DNA of 64,000 nucleotides from Erwinia persicina (GTDB lineage: Bacteria > Pseudomonadota > Gammaproteobacteria > Enterobacterales > Enterobacteriaceae). The stretch covers positions 368,566-432,565 of the forward strand of contig NZ_JACYMO010000001.1 of NCBI RefSeq assembly GCF_014838825.1. The letters are read 5' to 3'. A program made the position numbers and the translations under genes. Numbering within the stretch: the first letter of the stretch is position 1; each line of letters opens with the position of its first letter. This document shows positions 28,202 to 37,089 of the stretch, in pieces. The notes beneath the pieces are model-generated. The model ran no database searches and was not told the DNA's origin. It saw only the letters and a program-made list of their open reading frames with translations.

Positions 28202-28482
28202 TCCCCGGGGGGCTTGGCGCTGACGCGCACGCTGAAAGCCCCGCCGGTTTCCTCTTCGGCCTCCTGCATGACCTGCAGGATCCGCAGCAGCGCTGCCTGC
28301 TGCGGGTGGCCGTTAAGGTGGCGCAGGGTAATTCGCACCGGCAAAGGAATGCCTGCCGTTAACATATCCCATAGCGCATCCAGATTGTCACCGAAATAAC
28401 ACAGGTCGAACTTGCGGGCAAACTGTCGGTAAAATTCACCAGCACTGCCGATATGTTGTAAATCAAACGTCACCCTTTGCAT
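28198..28482 (-). CDS. barstar-family ribonuclease inhibitor
   Basis: The 94-residue protein contains 'FGDNLDALWDMLTAG', the barstar loop-helix in which the two aspartates (Asp35 and Asp39 in Bacillus barstar) plug the barnase active site. It starts one base after the stop of the barnase-like gene, so toxin and inhibitor are coupled. E. coli YhcO belongs to the same family. It is cytosolic (no signal peptide) and should protect the cell from unexported enzyme. Confidence 0.88.
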   Translation of the reverse strand: MQRVTFDLQHIGSAGEFYRQFARKFDLCYFGDNLDALWDMLTAGIPLPVRITLRHLNGHPQQAALLRILQVMQEAEEETGGAFSVRVSAKPPGD

Positions 28483-28483
28483 C

Positions 28484-28954
28484 TCAGTTCACCTGTTGAA
28501 AGTGACGATAGTGGTCACGGGTGACGTAAATCAGACCGTCGCTGGAATAGAGCAGGCGATCCGTGCCGCGTCGCCCGCAGGCGTAGTTAACGTCCGCCTC
28601 GAACCAGCGCCGGCTGCTTTTCTGCGGCAGGCCCCCTTCCCGGTTGCTGAAGCGATCGCCGCCGATCGCCCGCCCCGGCAGCACCTGACACAGATTGCCT
28701 TTAGACGGGTCCCAGCCCTGCTGACGCGCTTCCCCTTTGCGGATGTAGTAGCCAGGAAGCTGGCGATGCTGACGCAGGTAGTCTGCCACGCGCTGCTGTT
28801 GCGTCAGCACGCTGATGTCATCGCCCGGGGACTGGGGCGCAGATACTGGCGTTGAAGTCGGGACGGCGGATTGCTGCGGTTGCCCGTGTTCGCGCAGCCC
28901 GGCATAGCTGGCCACCAGCGCCAGGATGGCGGCAATAATCAGTTTCTTATTCAT
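28484..28954 (-). CDS. secreted barnase-type ribonuclease
   Basis: After a hydrophobic leader (~1-19) and a Pro/Ser/Gln linker, residues ~47-156 align without a gap to Bacillus barnase. Every catalytic residue is kept at a constant offset of 46: Lys73, Glu119 (FEADVNY), Arg129, Arg133 (TDRLLYSS) and His148 (RDHYRHF). Two cysteines (89 and 126) absent from barnase might form a disulfide. The enzyme should cleave single-stranded RNA after purines outside the cytosol. The leader has no obvious cleavage site, so it may stay membrane-anchored. The partner inhibitor follows directly. Confidence 0.9.
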   Translation of the reverse strand: MNKKLIIAAILALVASYAGLREHGQPQQSAVPTSTPVSAPQSPGDDISVLTQQQRVADYLRQHRQLPGYYIRKGEARQQGWDPSKGNLCQVLPGRAIGGDRFSNREGGLPQKSSRRWFEADVNYACGRRGTDRLLYSSDGLIYVTRDHYRHFQQVN

Positions 28955-29036
28955 GGGCGCAGTTTAGCAAACGGTGAACGCCAGGCGTAGAAGAAAACGC
29001 AGCGGCTTTGTCGGGAGGCCGCGCGTCAGGAAGGGA

Positions 29037-29954
29037 TTATTTCTCCGCGTAATGTTTCATGTTTTCCGGCGTTACCAGCTCGAACGGGATCCAGTGATAG
29101 GAGTCCACCTTCTCCCCTTTTATCATGCGCTGGGCCACCGCCACTGAGGCTTTACCCTGACCGACCGCATCCTGAAAAACCGTCACCTGCATCTTGCCGG
29201 AGGCCATCGCTTTCAGTCCGTCCGGTGTCGCATCGATACCCCCCACCAGCACGCTGCCCTTTTTCTTGCCCGACTGGTCAAGTGCCATAATGGCCCCGAT
29301 GGCCATTTCATCATTGTTAGCCGCGACGATATCGATCGCTTCACCGTTGGTGATCCAGCTCAACATCAGGTCCATACCCTCGCTGCGGGAGTAGTTTGCC
29401 GTCTGCTTCTGGACCACTTTCATTTTCGGGTATTTAGCCACCACCTGCTCCACGTCCCGGGTGCGCTGCAGTGCGCCCGCGTCACTGAGGTTACCAATCA
29501 TCACGCCGACATTGCCCTGATAATTGGCCAGACGCGCCAGCGCTTCCATCTGCAGCGTTCCCGACTGTTTTTCGTCGGAGCCGACAAATACCACGCCCGG
29601 CGGCAGTGTCTTATCGCCCGGCGTGCGGTTGACATAGACCAGCGGAATGTTCGCCTGACTGACCAGTTTCGTCATGGCCGGTGTCCCGGCAGAGTTTACC
29701 GGATCAACAATTATGGCATCCACTCCGGCGCTGATGAAGGCCTGTACCTGATCCGTCTGGCGGCCTACATCCCCGCGCGCATCTTCGAACTGCACGGTGA
29801 TGCCACGCGCCTGGGCTTCCTTATCGATGGCCTGGCGGATAATCGTCAGGAAGTTTTGATCGAAATAGGCCATCGACACTCCAATGGTTTCCGCCATAGC
29901 GGACGAAGAGCAGCTTAACGCCGCGACAAGCAGCAGTTTTTTTATCGTTTTCAT
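29037..29954 (-). CDS. periplasmic sugar-binding protein, RbsB type
   Basis: The 305-residue protein has a signal peptide (MKTIKKLLLVAALSCSSSAMA) and a type I periplasmic-binding fold: 'GVDAIIVDPVNSAG', 'GVVFVGSDEKQSG', 'ANNDEMAIGAIMAL' and 'VGGIDATPDGL' are typical of ribose/galactose-type binding proteins. ATG 29954 is preceded by GGAG. No permease or ATPase gene is close, so it is an orphan that must borrow a transporter or act as a sensor. Ligand unknown, presumably a pentose, hexose or polyol. Confidence 0.87.
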   Translation of the reverse strand: MKTIKKLLLVAALSCSSSAMAETIGVSMAYFDQNFLTIIRQAIDKEAQARGITVQFEDARGDVGRQTDQVQAFISAGVDAIIVDPVNSAGTPAMTKLVSQANIPLVYVNRTPGDKTLPPGVVFVGSDEKQSGTLQMEALARLANYQGNVGVMIGNLSDAGALQRTRDVEQVVAKYPKMKVVQKQTANYSRSEGMDLMLSWITNGEAIDIVAANNDEMAIGAIMALDQSGKKKGSVLVGGIDATPDGLKAMASGKMQVTVFQDAVGQGKASVAVAQRMIKGEKVDSYHWIPFELVTPENMKHYAEK

Positions 29955-30103
29955 GATCATCTCCAGAGGCAGCAACGTATCTGCGGCTGGAAAAATGAAA
30001 TGCTACAACCGCATGTTGAGGATAATGAAATAAATGATTTTTCAGCAATCGAAATTTAACGGAATCGTAACATTCATCACGCTTTGTGAAAGGGAAAAAG
30101 ACG

Positions 30104-30328
30104 GTGAAAATATTTATTGCGAGCGGACTGGCGCTTTTGCTACCTGAGGCTATTCTTACGGCCGGGATCGTTGCTGGTTCCGTTAATGGTGCAGATTATA
30201 CCACCCGGTGTATACCGGGTATTTTTTTACCGGCCGTACATTTCTGTTTCTCCCCCACCAGCTATCTGCTATCCCCCACCACCGCGCTGCTGGCTGAAGG
30301 CTACCATGCCGGAAAAAACGATCAATAA
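30104..30328 (+). CDS. possible small hydrophobic protein
   Basis: A GTG-started 74-codon frame begins MKIFIASGLALLLPEAIL and has a hydrophobic N-terminus, but a weak ribosome site and an odd C-terminal composition (several Cys and Tyr). It may be chance. The rest of the 425-bp gap between the binding protein and the DUF421 gene holds nothing clearer. Confidence 0.25.
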   Translation: MKIFIASGLALLLPEAILTAGIVAGSVNGADYTTRCIPGIFLPAVHFCFSPTSYLLSPTTALLAEGYHAGKNDQ

Positions 30329-30379
30329 CTTGCCTGTCTGTGGGCACTGGCGTGGGAACGTGGACGCCCATTCGGGACA

Positions 30380-30826
30380 CTACTGGTCAAAGGGGATGAT
30401 GGATATATGACCGTTTTTCTCCAGGATGGCGAATTTAATTTTGGCTATCTCATACACCCCCTGATTAGTCCGGGCAGAGACTAAAATATCATCGAGCGTT
30501 ATTCCGGATTTTTTCAACTTATTCTCCAGCACCCTGCCATTTTCCACCAGAATAACCGGAGAGCCATCCAGTAGATAATCAAACCACCCGGTCTTTTTCT
30601 TGATATAGCCCAGCGTGATGTCTAACACCACCAGGGTAATAATGGTCAGGGCCGCTCCGGTAACCGAAAAATCATCGCCCAGCAGCGCCTGCTGAGTTGC
30701 CTCGCTGATAATCAGCAGCAGGATCAGGTCGAATGAGGTCATCTGCAAAAGCGCCCGCCTGCCGGCGATACGAAAGACAATCAGCAGAATAAAGTAGATC
30801 CCCACGGCGCGAAGTACGGTTTCCAT
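30380..30826 (-). CDS. DUF421 (YetF-type) membrane protein
   Basis: The 148-residue protein has two or three membrane helices at the N-terminus ('VLRAVGIYFILLIVFRIAGRR', 'LTIITLVVLDITLGYI') and a cytosolic C-terminal domain with 'LLDGSPVILVENGRVLENKLKKSGIT', the DUF421 signature. It is the last gene of a three-gene operon, 12 bp after the membrane protein below. Function not known. Confidence 0.8.
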   Translation of the reverse strand: METVLRAVGIYFILLIVFRIAGRRALLQMTSFDLILLLIISEATQQALLGDDFSVTGAALTIITLVVLDITLGYIKKKTGWFDYLLDGSPVILVENGRVLENKLKKSGITLDDILVSARTNQGVYEIAKIKFAILEKNGHISIIPFDQ

Positions 30827-30838
30827 AGTCTGCTCCCG

Positions 30839-31348
30839 TTACGGATAGATCAGCTGGGACAGGGTCACGGGCTCCTTGCGGTCAACGCGGAACGTTGCCC
30901 GGCCCACTCCGGCCTGACGGGGCTGCACACCGATCCACAGTGTATGAATGTGCTGCGCATCGCTGGCAGGATATTCAAGAATAAGCTGGCTATCGCGGCT
31001 GTAAGCACGCAGCGGACGGGGATGCAGGGTTAGGACTTCAAAGCGATCCATAAAATCCCCGCCGAGGGTCAGCGTGGAGCCGGTTCCCCCGCTTCCCCGC
31101 CAGGTGACCTTCAGGTCCATATCGCTGATTATCCGGCCAAAGCGTTCATATTCTACGCTAAGATCGCCGGTGGAGTTTGCCACCACGCCTTCGCTAAGAT
31201 AGCCTTTTGAAAAAAGACCGAGCGCGCCTGCGCAGGTAAAGATAAAAAGTAACAGGGTGCCCCAGGCCCTGATCTTTTGCTCAATAGCGATCCAGCGTGG
31301 ACGTTCATCAACGCCGCGTGGGGTCACAGGGGGCTCTTTTTCAGTCAT
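30839..31348 (-). CDS. single-pass membrane protein of unknown family
   Basis: From the ATG at 31348 (AGGTG upstream) the 169-residue protein has a ~30-residue cytosolic stretch, a membrane helix ('WGTLLLFIFTCAGALGLFS') and a ~120-residue outer domain rich in beta-strands with 'LKVTWRGSGGTGSTLTLGGDFMDRF'. I do not recognise it. It is flanked in the same operon by the DUF421 gene and by the YdeI/YgiW gene. Confidence 0.65.
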   Translation of the reverse strand: MTEKEPPVTPRGVDERPRWIAIEQKIRAWGTLLLFIFTCAGALGLFSKGYLSEGVVANSTGDLSVEYERFGRIISDMDLKVTWRGSGGTGSTLTLGGDFMDRFEVLTLHPRPLRAYSRDSQLILEYPASDAQHIHTLWIGVQPRQAGVGRATFRVDRKEPVTLSQLIYP

Positions 31349-31408
31349 GTGATCACCTGTCAGGGTGTCTGTTCTTCCACCCGCCGCGCCGGACATCACG
31401 CCCGCTGT

Positions 31409-31801
31409 TTAAGGTTCATCCAGGCGCTCGACATTAAGGGCTATATTTTTGCCCTGGCCCTCCGTGCGCCCGCTGATGCGGACCAGGTCGGCGGCATTAT
31501 ACGTTCGCTCTTTCCACACCTTCTGGCTGATGGTCACCGGAAGAGAGCCTGATTTGTCCCTGAAGGTGTAGCGATCGTCGGAATGCTTTTCAGTAATATT
31601 GCCCTCAAGCGTGACCCAGCTGCCTTCTTTCATATCCCGCAGGGTTTTTACCTGGCTTTCCGTGGTGTCTTCCGTGCCCTTATAGCCGGCATCCTGCTTG
31701 TGAGCCGGGGGAGCCTGCTCACCGGCTTCAAAGCCGCCTTTTTCTGCCATTGCTGAACCGGTCACCGCTAATAACACTGCTGTTAAGATAACTGATTTCA
31801 T
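31409..31801 (-). CDS. ydeI: YgiW/YdeI-family BOF stress protein
   Basis: From ATG 31801 (strong AGGAGG) the 130-residue protein has a signal peptide (MKSVILTAVLLAVTGSAMA) and a BOF (bacterial OB-fold) domain: 'LRDMKEGSWVTLEGNITEKHSDDRYTFRDKSG', then 'VRISGRTEGQGKNIALNVERL'. These periplasmic proteins help tolerance to peroxide, metals and antimicrobial peptides. E. coli has ydeI next to ydeJ and dcp; here a CinA-family gene (ydeJ-like) follows nearby on the other strand. Confidence 0.82.
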   Translation of the reverse strand: MKSVILTAVLLAVTGSAMAEKGGFEAGEQAPPAHKQDAGYKGTEDTTESQVKTLRDMKEGSWVTLEGNITEKHSDDRYTFRDKSGSLPVTISQKVWKERTYNAADLVRISGRTEGQGKNIALNVERLDEP

Positions 31802-32099
31802 TCTTCCTCCTGGGTATATGAGGATTAAGCCTGGCACATGAAAGCGAAAGTGAAATGGTTGCGCTGCGGTTATTTATTTCCACCTCACTCATTTCAGAAA
31901 AATCCTAATTTATTTTTAAGCGAAGCGAAGAAGTGCACGATTTCTGATATGAAATTCGGGTGTGGTTTATTTAGCGCATCGCTACCGTACGGTGAGGCTG
32001 TTTATTTCATTGCGTACTGAACACAATTATTTCTGCAAGGCAATTTACGTTGTCTACAATGAAAAAGGTATCAGAACGGTATATAAATGAGGAACGCCG

Positions 32100-32312
32100 A
32101 TGAAACGAGATGTGCTCAGTGAAGAATATTATGATGAGGTGTGTCGCGTGATTGGTGACGCCGTGATCGTGCTGGCAGAAGATGGTAAAAACACCCAGCG
32201 AAGCACCCTCACCGACCTGCTACAACAGACGCGTCAGTTACGGTCTGACGCTGACCGCGAAGAGCAAAAGGTACTGGAACACGCCATCCGCCTTATCAGA
32301 CCGACGGCATAA
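32100..32312 (+). CDS. AriR/YmgB-like small regulatory protein
   Basis: The 70-residue acidic helical protein resembles AriR/YmgB: 'IGDAVIVLAEDGKNTQRSTLTDLLQQ' followed by a Leu-spaced helix ending 'LEHAIRLIRP'. In E. coli these short dimeric proteins act as connectors for the Rcs system and biofilm and acid resistance, and their genes are controlled by BluR-BluF. The window also has a BluF homologue. ATG is preceded by GAGGAACGCCG. It is monocistronic, with the CinA-like gene 78 bp downstream. Confidence 0.65.
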   Translation: MKRDVLSEEYYDEVCRVIGDAVIVLAEDGKNTQRSTLTDLLQQTRQLRSDADREEQKVLEHAIRLIRPTA

Positions 32313-32390
32313 CCGTGCCGGTCATTTTTACCCCGATCGTCCCGGGCTGCCTGCCGCAAAGGGTAGCCCCGATGGTTTATAAGGAGCCCT

Positions 32391-32891
32391 ATGGATCAAC
32401 AACTGTTACAGGCTGCCGAAGCGCTCGGTGCGCGGTTAAAGGCAAAAGGACTGCGGCTGGCGACGGCGGAGTCCTGTACCTCCGGGCTGGTCGCCATGTC
32501 GCTGGGCGCGGCATCAGGCAGCAGCGAATTTTACACCTCGGGTTTTGTCACCTATAGCGATTCTGCTAAACACCGTATCCTAAGCGTGAGCGAAATCACC
32601 CTGAAGACGTACAGCGCGGTCAGCGAAGAAACCGTCAGGGAAATGGTCGTGGGCGCACAGCGTTTGTCGGGCGAAGCGGTGAGTCTGGCCATCAGTGGTT
32701 ATGCCGGACCGGAAGGCGGAGAGGACGGCACCCCCGCCGGTACGGTGTGGTTTGCATGGGGATTACCGGGAGAGCGGACCGTCGCTGAAGTTCAGCAGAT
32801 CGCGGGGCCGCCAGAAACAGTGATCCACACTGCAGCACTCCATGCGCTGCGCAGGGTGACGGCGCTGCTGAGTGCCGATCCGCTTCAGTGA
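32391..32891 (+). CDS. ydeJ: CinA-family nicotinamide-nucleotide amidase-like protein
   Basis: The 166-residue protein is a stand-alone CinA C-terminal domain: 'LATAESCTSGLVAMSLGAASGSSEFYTSGFVTYSDSAK' with the active-site Ser, then 'AISGYAGPEGGEDGTPAGTVWFAW'. Relatives (PncC) deamidate NMN to nicotinate mononucleotide in pyridine-nucleotide salvage. The E. coli paralogue YdeJ has no proven activity; 'YAGPEGG' replaces the usual 'IAGPxGG', so activity is not certain. AAGGAG precedes the ATG. Confidence 0.85.
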   Translation: MDQQLLQAAEALGARLKAKGLRLATAESCTSGLVAMSLGAASGSSEFYTSGFVTYSDSAKHRILSVSEITLKTYSAVSEETVREMVVGAQRLSGEAVSLAISGYAGPEGGEDGTPAGTVWFAWGLPGERTVAEVQQIAGPPETVIHTAALHALRRVTALLSADPLQ

Positions 32892-32897
32892 TGAACC

Positions 32898-33401
32898 TCA
32901 GGCAGTCAGCGCCAGCCGTAGATGATGCGCTATAAAGTCCGCTTTAAGCGCACTGTAGCGGTGAACATCGTTCTGACTGAGTAACACTGCCGAGTGTTTT
33001 ATCTCAGCATATTCCCCTGCAATATCTCTATTTTTTCTAAGATAATCACGAAAAATAAGATGTCTTAATACCTGCAGATCGCCTATGGCAAACGCATGCA
33101 CTTGATGACTACGCTGACCACTTCCCTTAATGAAATATCTGCGCCCCGGAATGCCGTTCTCACCGCGTGGAATGTACCCTGCACTGACCATAGCAAGATT
33201 GTATGTATCCAGTTCATTTATATCGGTAACTTCCACCAGTATGTCGATGATGGGTTTTGCAGAGAGGCCTGGCACTGACGTACTGCCAATATGATGGACA
33301 CTCACAGCCACTGCACCGAGTAATGCCTTTATCAGTAAACTTTCAGCTTCGAACATCTCAGGCCATTTATCATCATATGGCACTACAATAACAGTCCGCA
33401 T
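32898..33401 (-). CDS. GrpB-family nucleotidyltransferase-like protein
   Basis: The 167-residue protein has 'VHHIGSTSVPGLSAKPIIDILVEV', the nucleotidyltransferase-like motif of the GrpB/UPF0157 family, with 'FRDYLRKNRDIAGEYAEIK' behind it. Its base composition is more AT-rich than that of its neighbours, which may indicate recent acquisition. It is convergent with the CinA-like gene, 6 bp apart. Function unknown. Confidence 0.8.
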   Translation of the reverse strand: MRTVIVVPYDDKWPEMFEAESLLIKALLGAVAVSVHHIGSTSVPGLSAKPIIDILVEVTDINELDTYNLAMVSAGYIPRGENGIPGRRYFIKGSGQRSHQVHAFAIGDLQVLRHLIFRDYLRKNRDIAGEYAEIKHSAVLLSQNDVHRYSALKADFIAHHLRLALTA

Positions 33402-33544
33402 AAAGACATCTTCCTTAGCCTTGATTATTTATCATCATCTCTCAGACATACTCGTTGAACTGCCGTGAATGGCTTTGCACAGCCTTTGTCATTCAACGCG
33501 TCCCCAGCGACATACCCTTCTGACGACCGTCAGGTTATCTTCGC

Positions 33545-34501
33545 TCACCCATACACCCAGTCCATCGTCATCATCAGCACTGGGGTGGTTATTGCCGAAA
33601 AAAGCGTGGTCAACAGCATGCTGGTCGCCGCAGGCCCGGTAAGGGCATTAAACTGCTGCGACATCAGATAGACGTTCACGCCCACGGACATAGAGGCCAG
33701 CAGAACCACCACTTTGCTCTCCAGCGGGGGCAGCCCTGTTATCCACGCCAGCCCCCACACCACCAGCGGCTGCACAATCAGTTTGATGGCGCTCAGTGCA
33801 TAGCTGATGGCCAGCCCCTCTTTGATGCGATACCCCGCCAGGCTCATACCCAGCGCAACCAGCGCCAGTGGGACGGCAATCTGCCCCAGCATACTCAGCG
33901 GCTGGTCGATAAATTCCGGTAATGGCAGGCCGGTCAGGCTGAACAGCGTGCCGGAAAGGATGCCGATGATCAGCGGATTTTTCAGCACGCTGACGGCCGT
34001 CTGGCCAAAGCCGCGCAGATTGAGCGCGCCGTGCCGGAACCACTCCACCGATACCGTCGCAAGCGTCCAGAGGATCAGTCCGTTAAAAACCAGCACCAGG
34101 GCGACGGACGGGATGGCGGCATCGCCGAGCATCACCCGCGCAATCGGCAGGCCAAGCAGCACATTATTCGAAAAGATACCGCCCAGGGCAAAAACCGACC
34201 CGGACACGCCATCCAGCTTAAACAGCCGTGATGCCACCACCCTGCCAAAGGCAAACACCAGCAGGCAGCCGCCAAAGAAGGCAATAAGCAGGCGGGCATC
34301 GACCGGCGGCCCGGCGGAAAAATCACACATCAGACGGAAAAGCATAACGGGCAGAGCCACGCGGAACACCAGGCGGTTAAGAGCGCTGGTGATGCTGTCC
34401 GGCCACTGACGCCAGCGCACCAGCAGCCAGCCCAGCCCGATCAGCACGAACAGCGGCAAAGCAATCAGGATCTGATGGAACAGCGTGGCCAGCAAAGACA
34501 T
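33545..34501 (-). CDS. AEC-family (auxin efflux carrier-type) transporter
   Basis: The 318-residue protein has about ten membrane helices and the AEC signature pattern, two five-helix halves with 'LFRLMCDFSAG' and 'NNVLLGLPIARVMLG'. Bacterial members export or import organic acids such as malate or malonate. It is followed in the same direction upstream by an AI-2E family gene with a 44-bp gap. Substrate unknown. Confidence 0.85.
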   Translation of the reverse strand: MSLLATLFHQILIALPLFVLIGLGWLLVRWRQWPDSITSALNRLVFRVALPVMLFRLMCDFSAGPPVDARLLIAFFGGCLLVFAFGRVVASRLFKLDGVSGSVFALGGIFSNNVLLGLPIARVMLGDAAIPSVALVLVFNGLILWTLATVSVEWFRHGALNLRGFGQTAVSVLKNPLIIGILSGTLFSLTGLPLPEFIDQPLSMLGQIAVPLALVALGMSLAGYRIKEGLAISYALSAIKLIVQPLVVWGLAWITGLPPLESKVVVLLASMSVGVNVYLMSQQFNALTGPAATSMLLTTLFSAITTPVLMMTMDWVYG

Positions 34502-34545
34502 GGGAGTTTTCCGTCAGGGCCGGTATCAGCCGGCCAGAAATCGCG

Positions 34546-35565
34546 TTAAATCAGTCTCGACGCGCGCAGTTCCGCCTTCAGATAGGCGTAATACACGGGG
34601 GCCGCTACGACACCAGCGAGGCCAAAGGCCGATTCAAACACCAGCATTGCCAGCAGGATCTCCCAGGTTTTTGCACTGATGCGGCTGCCAAAAATGCGTG
34701 CGTTAATGAAGTATTCCAGCTTGTGGATCAGCACCAGGTAGATCAGGGCAATCAGCGCCGCCTCCAGCGAAATAGAGAGACCGATCAGCACAATGACCGT
34801 ATTCGAGATCAGATTACCGATGATGGGCAACAGTCCGGCGATAAAGGTCAGTACCACTACGGTTTTGGCAAACGGAAAATGCAGGCCAAACAGCGGCAGC
34901 ACGCCAAACAGAAAACCGCAGGTGAGAACTGTGTTGACCAGCGAGACTTTGATCTGGGCAAACACTACGTTGTGGAACGCCGCCGCCAGGGTGGTCAGGC
35001 GATCGAGCATGGCCTGCTTTAACGGCGCTTCCGGGCGCACGCCGCTGCTGATGCGCAGCGAGATGATCGCTCCCAGCAGCATGCCGATCAGCATGGTGGC
35101 AAAGGTGTGGGCGGCACTGCGGCCGAAGGTTTGCACCACCACCAGATGTTCGCGCAGCCAGGCGACGACCTGATTTTGCAATTCGTCGATATCGGAAGGC
35201 AGATAGCGGGTGATCACCGGCGACAGCGTATGCTGGGCATCTTCCAGCAGTTTACTGGCCGTGGCGTGAAACGCGGCGGGATTCTGGAAGTCATGCAGCA
35301 GGAAGCCGATCAGCTTGGTAATACCGGTCACCAGCGACAGAATAATCACCACGCTGAGGAACATAATGCTGATCCAGCGGGCGATCGGCCCCTTCACCAG
35401 CCGCTCCACCAGTGGCGTCAGTGCCAGGATGGTTTCATAAACGATAAAACCTGCCAGAAAGCAGGGCAACAAACGCAGCGGGAAGATGGCAAACAGCGCA
35501 ATAAAAATCAGCCCATAGCTGGTTGCCTGACATAACTGCGCCCGATTAACGTTCCGTATTTCCAT
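34546..35565 (-). CDS. AI-2E-family transporter (YdiK/TqsA type)
   Basis: The 339-residue protein has paired membrane helices at the N-terminus, a soluble helical domain (~90-160) and four to five helices at the C-terminus with 'FGLHFPFAKTVVVLTFIAGLLPIIGNLISNTVIVLIGL', the core motif of the AI-2E (PF01594) family. Members move autoinducer 2 or ions. Although near the AEC gene, no functional link is evident. Confidence 0.88.
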   Translation of the reverse strand: MEIRNVNRAQLCQATSYGLIFIALFAIFPLRLLPCFLAGFIVYETILALTPLVERLVKGPIARWISIMFLSVVIILSLVTGITKLIGFLLHDFQNPAAFHATASKLLEDAQHTLSPVITRYLPSDIDELQNQVVAWLREHLVVVQTFGRSAAHTFATMLIGMLLGAIISLRISSGVRPEAPLKQAMLDRLTTLAAAFHNVVFAQIKVSLVNTVLTCGFLFGVLPLFGLHFPFAKTVVVLTFIAGLLPIIGNLISNTVIVLIGLSISLEAALIALIYLVLIHKLEYFINARIFGSRISAKTWEILLAMLVFESAFGLAGVVAAPVYYAYLKAELRASRLI

Positions 35566-35640
35566 GACCTGTCCTGTCCGAAAGGAAAAAAGTGAAGCGA
35601 ATTCAGACAGTATACTATGCGGGCCGGGATTTTTGCTGAA

Positions 35641-36312
35641 TTAACGGCGATGAGCCAGACGCCGCACGAGCCGGTCACCGGCCATCTGAACCCCCTGCAC
35701 CATCAGTACCAGCATCACCACGGTCGCGATCATGACCGGCTGATTAAAGCGCTGGTAACCGTAGCGGATCGCCAGATCCCCCAACCCACCGCCACCGATC
35801 ACTCCGGCCATGGATGAAAAGCCAATCAGCATCACCAGCGTCAGCGTCATCCCGGCCAGCAGGGCCGGCAGCGCTTCCGGCAGCAGCACCTTACTGACCA
35901 CATGCCAGCCACTGCCGCCCATGGACTCCATCGCTTCAATGCGGCCTTTTGGCACCTCATCCAGCGCGTTTTCAACGATACGGGCAAAAAACGGGATAGC
36001 CCCCAGCGCAATCGGCACCACGGCAGCACTGCTGCCGAGCGTCGTACCGACTATCAGGCGGGTTAACGGGATCAGGGCGATAAGCAGCACCACAAACGGC
36101 AGTGAACGTCCGATATTGACGGCAGTTCCCAGCACGGCATTAAGACGCGGTAACGGTAAAATGCCGTCGTGACGGGCCACTTTCAGTAGCACCCCCAGCG
36201 GCAGACCAATAAGCAGCGTAAACAGACCGGCCAGGGAAACCATATACAGGGTTTCCAGCGTGGCCGCCGACATCAGCGACCAGAGTTCATCCAGATTCAG
36301 GCTACCGCGCAC
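35641..36312 (-). CDS. metI: ABC transporter permease, MetI type
   Basis: The 223-residue permease is similar in length to E. coli MetI (217) and has five helices with the ATPase-contact loop '[24 protein letters not shown]', and also '[23 protein letters not shown]', matching the methionine importer. The GTG start has GGAGGTGAACT before it and overlaps the ATPase gene by 16 bp. The last gene of an operon: oxygenase, binding protein, ATPase, permease. Confidence 0.85.
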   Translation of the reverse strand: MRGSLNLDELWSLMSAATLETLYMVSLAGLFTLLIGLPLGVLLKVARHDGILPLPRLNAVLGTAVNIGRSLPFVVLLIALIPLTRLIVGTTLGSSAAVVPIALGAIPFFARIVENALDEVPKGRIEAMESMGGSGWHVVSKVLLPEALPALLAGMTLTLVMLIGFSSMAGVIGGGGLGDLAIRYGYQRFNQPVMIATVVMLVLMVQGVQMAGDRLVRRLAHRR

Positions 36313-37088
36313 AGTTCACCTCCGTGAATACCGTGACGCTGCAGGAAACGCCGTTCAGCGGCAGGGTCGTGAAGCAGTGCGTTGCGCAATACTGAGTCCG
36401 GCTGACGCAGCAGGGTACTCAGCGCCCCGCTCTCGACGATCCTGCCCCCCTCCAGCAGCGCAGCGCGATCGCAGATCGCCTTCACCACTTCCAGCTGATG
36501 GGTGATCATCACGATGGTTAGTCCGAACTGCTGATTAATCTCCTGCAACAACGCCAGCACCGAGGCGGTGGTCTCGACATCCAGCGCGCTGGTGGCCTCA
36601 TCGCACAGCAGGTAGTCCGGCCTGGCCGCCAGCGCACGGGCAATGCCCACGCGCTGCTGCTGTCCCCCGGAAAGCTGGGAGGGAAACGCCTCCGCTTTAT
36701 CACTCAGCCCCACCAGGGCCAGTAACTCAGCTACGCGCGCCTGCCGCACGGCGGATTTCATCCCGGCTATTTCCAGCGGTACGGCCACGTTTCCCGCCAC
36801 GCTGCGCGAATGCAACAGGTTAAAATGCTGGAAGATCATACCGCTACGCAGCCGCTGCCGGCGCAGAGCCGACTGACTCAACCCGGTAATATCCTGGCCG
36901 TCGACACGGACCTGCCCGGCGTCCGGCCGTTCAAGCAGATTAAGGCAGCGGATCAGGGTGCTCTTTCCCGCCCCGCTGCGGCCGAGAATGCCAAAAATCG
37001 AGCCGTCCGGTATGGTCAGCGAAACATTATCCAGCGCCGGGGGCTGGTCCGGATGATAGCGGCGGGTGACATTCTCAATCTCAATCAT
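36297..37088 (-). CDS. ABC transporter ATP-binding protein, short MetN-like form
   Basis: Walker A is GRSGAGKST, the signature LSGGQQQRV and Walker B '[12 protein letters not shown]'. The protein has 263 residues, while MetN usually has about 343, and it lacks the C-terminal NIL/ACT domain that lets intracellular methionine shut off transport. Uptake by this system would therefore escape that trans-inhibition, or the substrate differs from methionine. It starts one base after the stop of the binding protein gene and overlaps the permease gene. Confidence 0.85.
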   Translation of the reverse strand: MIEIENVTRRYHPDQPPALDNVSLTIPDGSIFGILGRSGAGKSTLIRCLNLLERPDAGQVRVDGQDITGLSQSALRRQRLRSGMIFQHFNLLHSRSVAGNVAVPLEIAGMKSAVRQARVAELLALVGLSDKAEAFPSQLSGGQQQRVGIARALAARPDYLLCDEATSALDVETTASVLALLQEINQQFGLTIVMITHQLEVVKAICDRAALLEGGRIVESGALSTLLRQPDSVLRNALLHDPAAERRFLQRHGIHGGELCAVA

Positions 37089-37089
37089 C

